Shown piece after piece: positions 49,004 through 61,399 of a stretch of DNA of 64,000 nucleotides (positions within the stretch are counted from its first letter, which is position 1; every line of letters starts with the position of its first letter). The DNA comes from Antedon mediterranea (Eukaryota > Echinodermata > Crinoidea > Comatulida > Antedonidae). A program made the position numbers and the translations under genes. The notes below the pieces were generated by a model. That model ran no database searches. It had not been told where the DNA came from and saw only the letters and a program-made list of their open reading frames with translations. The DNA is taken from the NCBI RefSeq assembly GCF_964355755.1, contig NC_092673.1:24371001-24435000 (forward strand), given 5' to 3'.

Positions 49004-49163
49004 GTGAATGCTATAAATACATAGAACTGTGTGATGGGGAAGATGGGAAAGTATACAAGGAGGAATGGTATTTGCACTTTGACAGATTTTCTCATTTTCT
49101 ATATACAATTTTTAAGCATGTTAACAGATTTTAACAGTCTTATTGTTGTTTTCATGTGTTTAT

Positions 49164-50036
49164 GTAGTCTGGGCTCCAGACAGAGTTTTGTAAAAATATA
49201 AATATTTTTGCACATATGGCGTTTCATACGTGTATTACTTGAGTTTGGATACTCCGTCTGGGGAAACACGCATAAGTCACGTGGTTTGACACCAAGAATT
49301 CTTGGTGCATAAATTATCCAGTTGACTAGTTTCAGCCACATGCCATTGGCTACTCACTCGTACGTCGTTTTAATATTCATATTTCAGAATTTCAAAGTCT
49401 CAACGTCTAAGACGATGCGCATGCGCTATGTTACGTTTAGACAATGTGTACTTGGGTACATGAAAGTTTCTGAAGGCTAAAAATGATTTTATATGCCTAG
49501 TAGTCTGGTAAACATTTGATGAGATTTTTCCCAAGAACATGAAAACTCGTCGTGATATGATAGTCTAGTTCTCCGCCAAATCAAACATTGAATGGATCAT
49601 TTATTATGCGGAGAAAATTTGATTTAATTCCCACCCAGACCCTGTCCTGTTCTGTGTGGTGGTGTAGCCTTGTTGTGTGCCGGTCGGTGGTGGTATGTAC
49701 CTTATTGACGTTTTATTTGGAAGGTCATACGTACGAGTTGAGTAGCCCTACGAACCCGCCTACGAAGGAGGCCTAGGCCAGAACAATCGATCGATCTTTT
49801 TCATTTTGAAACAAAATGATCATTGGTTGATTCGAAATCCATATTTACATACCGCCCGCCCCATATAGCCAAATACTGTATGATAACCTACGTCATTCTT
49901 ATCGGATGTTTGCGGTTTGCAAATCGATTTCTATACGTGTTTGACAAGTCTGTATTTTCAGACAAAAATCGCGGTCGAAATAAAAACAAATAAATAAAAA
50001 AAAGACAATAAATACAGACTTGGGGCAAGTCTAGTG
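49164..50036. repeat. ~870-bp repeat with hairpin ends; deleted copy at 60950-61112
   Basis: The left end TAGTCTGGGCTCCAGAC and the right end CAGACTTGGGGCAAGTCTAG are each self-complementary hairpins. The 60950-61112 copy joins the left ~90 bp (CACATATGGCGTTTCATACG) directly to the right ~90 bp (AGACAAAAATCGCGGT), as an internal-deletion derivative would. No transposase frame is recognised. Confidence 0.65.
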
Positions 50037-50039
50037 TTT

Positions 50040-51870
50040 ATGATAAAATATATTAGACAATTTGTGTGTACGATATTTTAGTCAGGAAGGCAATAGAAAT
50101 TTCAATAAAATTGGTTGGCTATCATATGTAAATTAAAATACTCAATATATAATTTATTGTGAAACAAAAGAGATAGAAATTTAGGCTGAATGTCCACAAA
50201 TACATTCTCTAAAACCTGGCAAGGATAACAAAAGAACAACCGTAAACATATAAAACAAATTGAATGCTAGTGTCTTTTATGTTGTAATATAAATATCAAT
50301 AGATTAGACATCATAATTATTTTAGTAAAACATTTATTTATATTTATTCACTCATCAGTGGAAAATTATTATTTCCAATTAATGTCATTTGCATATGAAA
50401 TATACACAGAAATTATGTTTGCTCTGAGATATACAAAAACAGATAAAAAAACAAAAACTATTACAATTCAATATTGTGATAGTGCCCTCTATTTTTTTCT
50501 TTGATTTTTTTATTTATTTATTTTTTTGCTGACGACCTTTGTACCATGACTCTCTTGGGATAGTCGTGACCTAATTAATAACTGTCGTCTTTAATTAGGC
50601 TAATGATCTCTATCGATAATTTTGCGTAGATACAACAATGACTTGCGTCTGTAGTATATATTATTCAGATTATTAATTATTAAAATAATATTTCTTGAAA
50701 TATTGTGACATCAAACATAGATATTCAATATGTCATCAATAAAATTAAAATTAAATCATGTTTTAATTTCTTATATTATTCTTTGACTTAAGTATGAATA
50801 TACAGTACATTTTAAATCTAAATCTGGTATTTTTATTTTTGTCATTGGAAATTACTATCCAATATCAACATAAACAATATTATTTAAAAAGCAAGATTTT
50901 GAACATTTACATACATACACATACAAATCATATTTTTGCCTCAGTGAAAAGAGACTAACAAAAAACTTTAAAAACCAAAAATTTAAAATAATTTACCACA
51001 AAGTAAATTCTTTTTATATTATATACTAATTTTATTTTGTATAATGCAGGGAGAACTCCCTGTATAATGCATGGTATTATTAACAGACTGTAAAATGATA
51101 AAGGAAGATAAAAGATGGAGAAATGGAGCGTGACATATTAATTGGATTTTCCATATGGTAAATATGTTTAGAGACCAAACCATGAATACTAATTGATAAT
51201 AGTAATTATAATATACTGTCACGACACACAGCGAAAGTACACACCCAAAAAAATGAATGTTACTAAAATTTGTTGTAAATATTTCCCATATTAAATATGT
51301 TAACTTTCTTGATGTCAAAGTATAGAATTAAATTATATTAAATTATAACAATTTTTAATGTGGATCATAAATTTCATCAAAGTACCAATATTACAACTTA
51401 CGGTACGTATGGTAATTTTGTGATGTTATGATTATATATTGATGTATCAATTTTTCAACTTAACACTTTTTAAAGACAGTTTCATGATGAATTTTGTATA
51501 ACATTTGTTTACTGTTTATGACATTCCTAATTATTAATTATATTATTATAGGTGTATTATCCTATACTGCTATATAGCAAATTTAATTCGTTTTAATACA
51601 ACAATAATTCCCTTTATATTAAATGGTTCTACATAAACATAATTCATTCAAATCCTTATTTTTATTTATTTATTCTTTCTTTTGACTGGATTTCATTTTC
51701 AGTAACGTAGTATTGCTACAAAATGTCCAGTTATAGTAAAAGAATAAAGAAAAACTATAAATATATACAGAAAAATAAAAGCATACATAGGCCGATATAG
51801 ATTGTTTTATTGTAGGAGATAAACATTTTTTTACACATAATTATTAGCATTTTTTTTAATTTAAATTTAT
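50040..51870. other. No gene seen
   Basis: Strongly AT-rich sequence; no supported exon or repeat boundary. Confidence 0.35.
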
Positions 51871-51877
51871 TTATTAA

Positions 51878-52335
51878 ATTTATTTATTATTATTATTATT
51901 AGTGTTATTATTATTATTATTATTACTTGTATAGCGCACATTTATACAACATTTAATTATAATCAGCGGCGCTTCACATCAATTAGTATCGTAACATTCT
52001 TTGAAATATAGTGCTTTTAAATGTTTTTTAAACTGATTATAGTTGTCTAAGTGTTTAATGTGAATTGGTAATCTGTTCCAAATTTTGGGTCCTGCTACGG
52101 CGAACGAACGGTCAGCAAATGTCTTTCGTTTAGTTCGTGGGATTGTCAGGTTATAATTGCTGGTGCTTGAACGAGTACTGCGAGAAACATTCCGCACAGT
52201 AAGAATATCTCTCAGGTAACTTGGAGCGGAACCTTTAAGCGAACGCCATACAAGACACGCTATTTTGAATTGACATCTATGAGACATCGGAAGCCAGTGC
52301 AAGGATTTATAACTGATAACAATACAACAAGACAA
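51878..52335 (-). mobile_element. 5'-truncated non-LTR retrotransposon (CR1/L2-like), reverse transcriptase C-terminus
   Basis: A 118-codon frame (51979-52335) carries the region that follows the polymerase domain in CR1/L2-like elements: YKSLHWLPMSHRCQFKIACL, LKGSAPSYLRDIL, RSTRSSTSNYNL and FAVAGPKIWNRLPIHIK. It has an in-frame stop at its end, then a short 3' UTR with GTGCGCTATACAAG and a (TAA)n tail at about 51882-51935. The rest of the element is missing, which is the usual outcome of aborted target-primed insertion. Confidence 0.88.
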
Positions 52336-53283
52336 ACAAAATGGTCACTTTGCACAAAAGTGGTAACATATGTAAAAATAATGCATTTCTGCTGTTAGTA
52401 ATTAATATTTTTAATAATAAAAGAGATTATAAATAGGTATAAAAACAATATAATAAAGGTGGAAAATAAAATACAAAATACAAAAGTGAAAAAAGAATAA
52501 ATTAAAAATGCACTTTAATTTAGCATCGAATTATATTTTATGGATTTTTAATGTTTGATGGATTTTTAAAATTTGATGCACAAAAACAAAAACTATGAAT
52601 AAATTGTGAGCTTATCGTTCCAGATGGTTGTAAGATTTGAATTATTATCATTAATAACAGAATCATTTTAATCAGTTTGATTATAGTACCTCCACGTTTG
52701 ATTGTTGTCATTTGTTTGCTCATTTGGCATCTAATACTCGATGCGTGTCTCATCAAGCTTAATTGTGATATCCCATCTTAAGGTGGTATATGTAGTTCAT
52801 TTTATTTGTCGTTAGTTAATTCACATCCTATTCTACCCACCACACACCAACTAACGCCTTCGTAATGACAAGTCGGCATGCTTTTTTTTCTCACCTTCCA
52901 ACCAATAACATTGTGTGGTTCTAACCACTTTAAGTGAAACAGGATTTCTTTACTATTAATCAATTGGAACGCTTTGAATACAAGCTGAACACTATGCATC
53001 TTATTATTTCGCTGTTTTCTGTCATGACATGAGGACAATACCTCTAGCAACAAGCATTTCCCACCAAGAATTCTTTCTGAAGGAAAATTATTCACTTTCA
53101 ACTGTGAATGTTAAGCTGCTGTTGTTTACTTATGAAATTTGCTAGTGTTTACGAATGAAATAAGCTGGTTATATACAACAGTATTGTAAATAAGGATTTA
53201 TTTATTCAGAGACCGGATTTGTTATTCTGCATAGAGTTCAGGGAATTGAATTTCACGTCACAAATATTGTTTAATATTTCATA

Positions 53284-55748
53284 ATGTCTAGAAAAGGTAG
53301 TAGAAAGGTAAGATTGTTGTTTAATATATTATTATAATATCATAATCTAAAATATGTTAATTGTTTTTCTCTGGCATCATAATTTCATATTTATGGTTTT
53401 AGCATGTTTATCATTATTTATATCTTTGTTATATTCTTGAACACTAAATCTATAAATTATCCACAGCTTTTTGAGTTTTTAAAAACATTTTTCATGCTAC
53501 ATTTTCTACTTCCCTTTCCTAATAAAAGTAATTTCTCAGAATCTGACATCAAACTTTCTAAAATACAAGAAAGAAAAATGTAATGTTATGTACATTAGAT
53601 CAAACAATCTATATGGTTTTTTGAGCTTTTTTACAGATATTTGATTTTATAACATCCTTAGAAATATTTAGGTTACAATAAACTAAAATTAAAGTCTTTT
53701 TTCCATTGGAAAATTAATTTTGGAAACATTTTGAACCTCACAATAAGCAAACATCATACACATATTTTTTGTTCCAATTTCATCAAAACTTTGTATGTAG
53801 GCCTACAGTATAGTGTTATGTAGACATTTTGTATTTTAAGAACATGTTATATTTGTTAGTTTCATGTTTATAATTGGTAGAAGTACTAGGTAGTTGAGTA
53901 TTTAATACTAACAATATCATTTGGATCCTTTGTGGGTTGATATGATGTTTTCACCTATTGTACAGAGTGATGATTTATATTTTAATATCTCTCCATCAGA
54001 TTAGGGTCACATATTTTTATATCAACTATGCTGCATTGTATAAATACTTTTCCCAATATATTTCAACACAGTAAAATCAACAATTGTATTGAAAATTATT
54101 GAATCACCTTTAATACTAATGATTAAAATATGTACATATTATACTTGAGAAGAAATTTACATATTTTTAATGAGAAATTAAATGAGATCAAATGGCATGT
54201 TTTACAGATAAATGAAATATTGTCAGGGGATTTTTATTTCTAAATTATTAATATTATGCTTGAAACGTGAAAAATTATTACTATATATATTGCTTAGTAT
54301 CATTTGTAAATTGCTATGATGATTATATTAAATGATATATAATACAGTTTACAATTTAAAGGTACAACCATGTATTATCTTTTTGTGGAGTGATTTGCAT
54401 TGTATATTCACATATCATTTCCTGCAATACTTTAAACTAAAAAGTCACTCAAATGAAGATCAATTTTTTTAGAATTCCAGCATTTATTTCATATGCTTTT
54501 ATCCGTTTCTACCTTTAATTTTGCGACACAAACAAAAACTTCTAAAAATCAATTTTTTATTAATTTAAATTTATGATACAGGTATTACTATTACTTCGCT
54601 TTTTACATTTATATTCATCAATATACTGCTATATCTAATTTATAGAATATTGATTTTTACAAGTAGAAAATAAAATATTTAAAGGAATATAATACTATAT
54701 ACAGTAGATTTTTTGTAAAATTGCGAGTCATTATACAGGTATGAGAATGGGTTTAAGAATCAATATTGTTTAAATACAGGATAAAAAATATTAAGGGGTT
54801 TTTTAAATTCTTAAGATTATTAATTGTCCTAATGTAAAGTTTAAGAACTTTAAAAAAGTATTCACCGATTTCTGTCTTGTCTGAAGTGTAACTGTATTTA
54901 ATTATTTTGGAATTAATAAGTCTAATAAATCAGTCTCTTTCAATCTCCCTCTTCCAATAAATTTTCTAATATATTTTTCTTTTTTTGTTGAATTGTTCTG
55001 TATTTCATATATTTAATACTACGGTAATTCTAAATTTAAATAATGTTTATTCATTAAAAACAGAATAAGAAAGTTTGTCTAAAAAATAAACTGCTTATGC
55101 AATACTACTAGTAATAAGATGGCTCGATAAAATCTCAGAGGGGTTTTACCAATCACTGACACATATTCCAGAATTGTATTAAAAAGATCTATATCGCATG
55201 CTATTTAAATGACTATTCATTAGTATATATTTTAGTGTATATTTACATACTTATTTACGTTAGTAAAATTATACTAAATGATTCAGAAATTTCTTTAGGT
55301 GCTGAAAAAATAGTTACAGTACTTTATTAGTTAGGTTTTGACCAATCACTGACATATTCCAGAATCATATTATAAAAGATCTATATCGCATGCTATTCAA
55401 ATGAATATTCATTAGTATCATGTTTTCTCTTGTTAATAACTTTCTATATATTTTTTCCAGGAAGTGGTACAAAAGTTAGTTGTACGGCAAGCTTGCAGCA
55501 AAAAGGGCGATGACAGACGACGGCAAAAACAATTGGTCCAGGAATTAAGACAAGGCCTATCCGAGATACGTAGCGATGCGCAAGAATCTCTGCAGGCCAT
55601 GCATCAAGATCTTCACCGCACGGAGAAAGCGTCTGACGTTGCTCCAATAGAAGAAGACATATATGCCAGTGACACTTTGAAAGCTATGCATAAATTACTG
55701 CAAGCAAACAATAACATTGATACGTCTAAGAAAGCGGAAGAAAATTAA
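53284..55748 (+). CDS. Small two-exon gene, 103-residue charged helical protein of unknown function
   Basis: Exon 1 is 53284-53307 (MSRKGSRK, GTAAGA donor); exon 2 is 55461-55748 after a TTTTTTCCAG acceptor, phase 0, with TAA stop. The protein is basic at the start, then mostly predicted helix with heptad-like hydrophobics (EVVQKLVVRQACSKKGD, RRRQKQLVQELRQGLSEI, DAQESLQAMHQDLH), then an acidic patch (APIEEDIYASDT) and a polar C-terminus. AATAAA lies at 55759-55764, eleven bases after the stop, which supports this end. The VVRQA..QLVQELRQG stretch faintly recalls small axonemal proteins, but too weakly to name. Exon 2 is the firm part; exon 1 could be one of several first exons (see 47092). 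Confidence 0.6.
53308..55460 (+). other. Intron of the 103-residue gene
   Basis: AT-rich with no clear exon. Two near-identical stretches about 190 bp apart (55150-55225 and 55335-55415; shared AAAGATCTATATCGCATGCT) mark a local duplication close to the acceptor. A third related piece (AGGTGCTGAAAGAAATAGTT) lies downstream at about 56440. Confidence 0.5.
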
Positions 55749-55758
55749 TCGAAATTAT

Positions 55759-55764
55759 AATAAA
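55759..55764 (+). terminator. Polyadenylation signal of the 103-residue gene
   Basis: AATAAA eleven bases after the TAA stop. Confidence 0.55.
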
Positions 55765-56495
55765 GTGCAAGGAAAGGATAAACATGAACTATAGACTATG
55801 TGAAGGATAAAGACAATGTATAAAAAGAAAGAAGAATTTATTAAACAAAGTGGCTATGCTTAAAGGCATTCAATCATTTTGATACGTTCCATCAAGAGGG
55901 TGCAATAACCATGTTTTAAAGTCAAGAACTTCAGTCGGCAGAGTCCGCACAGTACTGCTGATTGACGCATATAGCCTTATGTACTAATTATAAATATGGT
56001 TAGGCCTACCGCTCAAGTCAAACATAGCCATATTGTTTATTGAACAACCCGAGAATAAAAAGAATACAAATTTAGACTAGTAGGTTGTACAAAAGATTGA
56101 GGTAGAGGAGAAAAAAAAGATAGGATGTTTTTAAATTTATGACATTATCTAACATTTTTACTCTTCAATGTAAGTGGATTTTTATATTAATATTAAACGC
56201 ATCTTAGGTTTATATATATTCTATGTGCAACATTTTTTGGTGAACAATTTTTCAGAAAAATTAATTGCGCTGTATACTGTATAACAATATTTTAAAAATT
56301 GAAAATATAGAATATTAAACCCCTATTAAGATATAGTATTACTAGATTATTTAGTAGATTTTGTTTATTGTGGTATAGTTTATATTTACATATTTATTTA
56401 TGTTATTAAGATTGTAATAAATGATTCAGTAATTCCTTTAGGTGCTGAAAGAAATAGTTACAGTACTTTATTATAGTTCTATATCTACTGCACAG

Positions 56496-57129
56496 TTAAA
56501 GCCCCATTCCCTACGTTTTTTAGATCTAATTTAAGATCACAAACTATATTTAATGTAAAAATAATACTATATGGTCCTATTGCGATAACTTTTTTCGTCT
56601 TTAAACGGTTAAAAATGTGAAAAATAAGTCGATTCTAATAATTATAGCGGCCCGCTATAAATCCCAAAATGCATTGCGCGCGGATTGATATTTTTGTTTT
56701 TCACCTGTAATTCGCCCACTTTTCGATCGATCGTGAGGCCAAAACAAATGGAAGACTCCTAACTTTTCAGCGAAAACATCGGGTTTTTTCCAATTTGTAT
56801 CAACGGAGTCGGGCAAAAATAGAAAGAAAATTAATGCAGCAACTATACAACGTCAGGCTAGGTATATAGCTAGCGTACGATGTTCGTACGTTACCGATGT
56901 TTACCAGCTAGGCCTACAAAACTAAGCCTAGCTAGGCTGTGCCTAAGACCGTCCACGAGAGGTCGATCGCCGCGAGCTACTTAGGTAGTGCATTGTTTCT
57001 CACTTTTTATCATAATTTACCATAAAACGTACATTTAAGACAAGGAATGACATGGTTTAATGTTTTTAAAGTGATATATATGTATTATTTTCCAAAAAAC
57101 GTCCAAATTTGCAGGGAAGGGGTCTTTAA
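56496..57129. mobile_element. TTAA-flanked MITE, about 630 bp
   Basis: Left TTAAAGCCCCATTCCCTACG; right, reverse-complemented, TTAAAGACCCCTTCCCTGCA; 16 of 20 positions agree. TTAA at both edges suits a TTAA-targeting superfamily (piggyBac or Kolobok type). It is richer in GC than its flanks and has no recognised frame. Confidence 0.65.
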
Positions 57130-57134
57130 CTTAA

Positions 57135-58060
57135 GGAACATCATTGACATACGACACCCCTAACCACCTAAAACATGTTATACAATGTTAAAACAAATAG
57201 GTAATACAATCTACTATTTGTTATTGTGTATGAACATGTCTTGCTGACCTAACTTACACTACTACTGCTCTGGTTTATCTTAAAACAGACCTAAATTTAC
57301 CTTTAGATTTGTTTTTTTTTGCTTATCACTTCCTGTATCCCTGACCAACCAACAAATATCTGGATCCGCCCATTTTGTCTTGCTAAAATATCAAAATTTA
57401 TATAATATATTTAAGATTAAGACCGAGGCTGAAACATGAAACAAAAAGGATTACACTCATTTTATATTTTAAAGTAAAAAAAACATCTTTAACATTTTTA
57501 CATGTCAATCTATTCCCAAAATTATGAGCACATATCTATATTTCCTTTTTTAATACTATAACGATTTCAACTTTTATATAATATTTCATAATTAAAAATG
57601 TATACTACTAGATTATCTTGTAAATTGAATAAATAAGCTATCTCAGAATGTTTTATTTTGTACATAACTTGCACATAAGATTAGGAATATAAAAGAAAGA
57701 TTACCAAAGGCCAGTGTATTCAAACTTGAAGATTAGAATTTAGAATATAATTATTCATTTTAATGTGCAAAAGATCATTTTTGATCAATTATTCTGAATA
57801 TTATCTTTGATAAAAAATTGTTTGAGTTTGAAAATAATTTGTCGGTAATTTCTTCATAGGATTACATTTAGTGTTTATTAAAATGTATTATCAATTATAT
57901 TTTCAATCTTCAAGATTGTTGAAACTACTATTTTTAATGTACTCTGTTTCCTCCCCTATCTCCTACCATACCGCCAATACCAACATCATCAATATTTTAG
58001 TTATATACCTTCTGCATCCAACACATGTTTTTCTTATATCTAAATATTTTTATCAATATC
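57135..58060. other. No gene seen
   Basis: AT-rich flank between the TTAA element and the minisatellite; no supported exon. Confidence 0.35.
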
Positions 58061-59160
58061 CTCATCATGTCTATGCATGTCATCTTTATCATTGCTGTCA
58101 TCATAGACATGTTATCAAAATCATGCTCATAGACGTGTCATCAACATTATCATGCTCATAGACATGTTATCAACATCATCATAGACATGTTATCAACATC
58201 CTCATGCCCATAGACATGTTATCAATATCATCATGCTCATAGACATGTTATCAACATAATCATAGATGTTTTATCAACATCCTCCTACTCATAGACATGT
58301 TATCAACATTCTCATAGACATGTTTTCAAAATGATCATTTTCATAGACATGTTATCAACATTCTCATAGACATGTTTTCAAAATGATCATTTTCATAGAC
58401 ATGTTATCAACATTTTTATGCTCATAGATATGTTATCAACACTATCATATTCATAGACATGTTATCAACATTTTTATACTCATAGATATGTTATCAACAC
58501 TATCATATTCATAGACATATTATCAACATTTTTATGCTCATAGATATGTTATCAACACTATCATATTCATAGACATGTTATCAACATTTTTATGCTCATA
58601 GATATGTTATCAACACTATCATATTCATAGACATGTTATCAACATCCTCATACCATCTCATACTCATAGACATGTTATCAACATTTACCATACTCATAGA
58701 CATGTTATCAATATTCTCAGGCGCATAGACATGTTATCAACATACTCATAGAAATGTTATCAACATTCTCATGCTCATAGACATATTTTCATCAATATCC
58801 TTATGCTCATAGACGTGTCATCAACATCATCATGCTCATAGATGTGTCATGAACATTCTCATGCTCATAAACATGTTATCAACATCCTCATAGATATTGT
58901 TATCAACATTCTTATAGACATGTTATCGACATTCTCATAAAATGTTATCAACATTATCATAGACATCTTATCAACATTATCATAGACATGTTATCAACAT
59001 TATCATAGACATGTTATCAACATTATCATAGACATGTTATCAACATTATCAACATTATCATAGACATCTTATCAACATTATCATAGACATCTTATCAACA
59101 TTCTCATAGACCTGTTATCAACATTATCATAGACATGTTATCAACATTCTACTATATATC
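58060..59160 (+). repeat. Minisatellite, CATAGACATGTTATCAACAT core, ~1.1 kb
   Basis: Some 40 or more units, each with CATAGACATGTTATCAACAT or a one- to two-base variant, separated by short variable linkers (TCTCATGCT, TATCATATT, TTTTTATGCT). Higher-order units of about 54 bp appear at 58395-58640, while 58960-59140 is a nearly pure 21-bp array. Confidence 0.95.
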
Positions 59161-60510
59161 ATAGGTATAGTTAAGATAGTTATATACATGTTATTAAGTT
59201 ACCTTAGACATAGGAAATCTTGGGGGAGAACAAATTGAAACTGGTATAAAAACAAATGAATGTATATACTGCAACATTAGGAATAGCTAAAATGCCGAAC
59301 TGGTAAAGGGCGTTAATTTATCTAACCCTAGTTTATTTGATTAATTAGCATATAATCTTTTAATGTATTAACATTTATTACAGTGTACATATATATTATA
59401 GGCCTATTGGGCTATATTATTTCTGATTTAAAGCGGTATTTTGTTTGAGGATTGGTTTTATTTATTTCATTCTAGATGATTACATTATTAATTAATAAAA
59501 TGTCTAAAAGATATTAAGGTCACGTGTGGTATTTTGATATTGGCAATAGATAATACATTTTTCTTTTAAGTTACCGACACAATGGGGTAATAAAATATCA
59601 AGAACACAAAGCATCGAAAACTGAACGTTATTAATAAAACGTAAAACTTGGAAATCCTTATTAAGGGAACCCAACAAAATGTCCCTGAATAAGGGGTGGT
59701 CATAGTGTTCAAGATTGTAGTTCATCTTGTTCATTAAAACTGTCCCTTTAATAGGAGTGTCCCCGTGAATAAGGTAGGTGTTTGTTTTACAGGAGTGTCC
59801 CCTTAATAGAGCTGGTGTGTAGATTTGAATGTGTAGGTAGTAGGATTGAAGGAAATTAAAATGTTGTTTTCATTTTTAAGCCGTCTGTATCAGTACCCTT
59901 GATGGTTCTGGAAAGAACAACTACACCATTTGTTATTATTATGCAAATCCTTTAAATGCATGCAAAGCGTTGGGCTTATGCTTAAATATTGTCTGTCTAA
60001 GACGTTCATTCAACAAGTTCGCTTTCGGGCGCGGCGGTTCGTCTGTAATTATCTAGGCCCACTTGAAAGCCTACATTTGGTAAGGCGGGCTAAACCCGAT
60101 TATTTTCCACTATGTTTGTTTATCATATTAAAGTCAATTCTTCTTTTTTCCGATATCTAGGTCTGTAATGTAAAGTCGCAATTAAGACAGAAGTCATCTA
60201 CAACAACTCATTTTTTAAATGTAAAATGTATGGAACGCACTTTACCAGACCGTTTGACTGCTGTTAAGCAATTGCCTTAATGTAATAGCGTCTTAATATC
60301 GTCATACATTATTTGTTTGCGTTTTACAATGTTCAATAGTGAAAGTATGGGGCGCTAATCGATGTTAGAAAATTAACTTTAACGTCTTAATTTTGTTCAC
60401 GCCTTTCTCATCTGTCGTAGGATGGGTCCACAACCGGTATTTATCTCATTGTATATATAGGCCTGTAGATACGTTATGTTTGAGTATGTTTATGGCGGTG
60501 GTTTTCACAA
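59160..60510. other. No gene seen
   Basis: Contains GTCCC/GGGAC hairpin repeats with AATAAGGGGTGG and CCTTAATAGAG (59655-59815). No supported exon. Confidence 0.35.
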
Positions 60511-60571
60511 ATGGCATTTGATAGCAAATCAACAGCCTTTCGCATTGAAGATAGAACAGTTAAATTCTACT
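60511..60571 (+). CDS. Weak candidate first exon of a gene running off to the right
   Basis: ATG at 60511 in good context (CACAAATGGC) opens 20 codons (MAFDSKSTAFRIEDRTVKFY) and then a GTAAGT donor at 60572, phase 1. No partner exon was found before 64000, and the family is not recognised. It could be chance. Confidence 0.22.
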
Positions 60572-60582
60572 GTAAGTGTCTT

Positions 60583-60905
60583 TGTAACTCGGGTACAGGC
60601 TTGAATTTGAAATATAATATTTGAATCTTAATTGTACATAAATCAAATATTTGTAAAGGAAATCAAGACGAAAATACATGAATTTTCCTTAAAATTGCAA
60701 TTCTGCTATAAAAACTAGGAAGACTTTTTTCAGTAGTTAGGTAGTTTAACCTAATATAATAACATGTCTGGTGACTCCCTAGAAGATGAAAAAGGGTGGT
60801 GGATATACGGTGGATAATTTTTGCTATATAATGAAAATAAAACCCTGAAGTTGAATAAAAATACTACAAAATTTAATTTATATTACCTATATTTAGTCAT
60901 CTGAT
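60583..60905 (-). repeat. Reverse copy of the 46309-46901 repeat
   Basis: Shares GGTACAGGCTTGAATTTG, AACATGTCTGGTGACTCCC and GGTGGATATACGGTGGATAA with the reverse of the 46-kb copy. The right terminal part is missing. Confidence 0.7.
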
Positions 60906-61295
60906 CATCTGTTTTAATCTCAGGCGATAGTACTTGCACTAGAAAATCAGTAGTCTGGGTTCCAGACGGAGTTTTGTCTTAATATTAGTAAAAAGAAAAT
61001 ATTTTGGCACATATGGCGTTTCATACGTATACTACTTGATTTTAGACAAAAATCGCGGTGGAAATAAAAACAAATAAATAAAAAAAAGACAATACAGAAC
61101 AAGTCTAGAAAATCAGTAAAAATGATTTTTTTTTTTTTTTGTGTCTATGACTGATTCTGCAAATTTTAGAATTCAGATCACGCTTAAATTATTCAATATC
61201 GGCGATTATTAAGTGAATCTCACTCTTTAGTGAATTATTAAAGCAGACTCTTCAAAATCAATCTTTTAATATTGATTCATTTCACTCTTGAGTTA

Positions 61296-61334
61296 AACCA
61301 TAGAGATATTATAGTGAACAATATCTCTATGGTT
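61296..61334. repeat. 15-bp perfect hairpin
   Basis: AACCATAGAGATATT (61296-61310) and its exact reverse complement (61320-61334) are separated by 9 bases. Confidence 0.85.
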
Positions 61335-61399
61335 AAACTATACATAATGGGTTCGTTATATCACTAACTCTCAATGAGACCCCACCGATACTGTTTAGG

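Noticed and set aside
52802-53101. 99-codon minus frame upstream of the small gene
   Set aside because: No recognised domain or start context; kept as unexplained only. It may be a transposon fragment.
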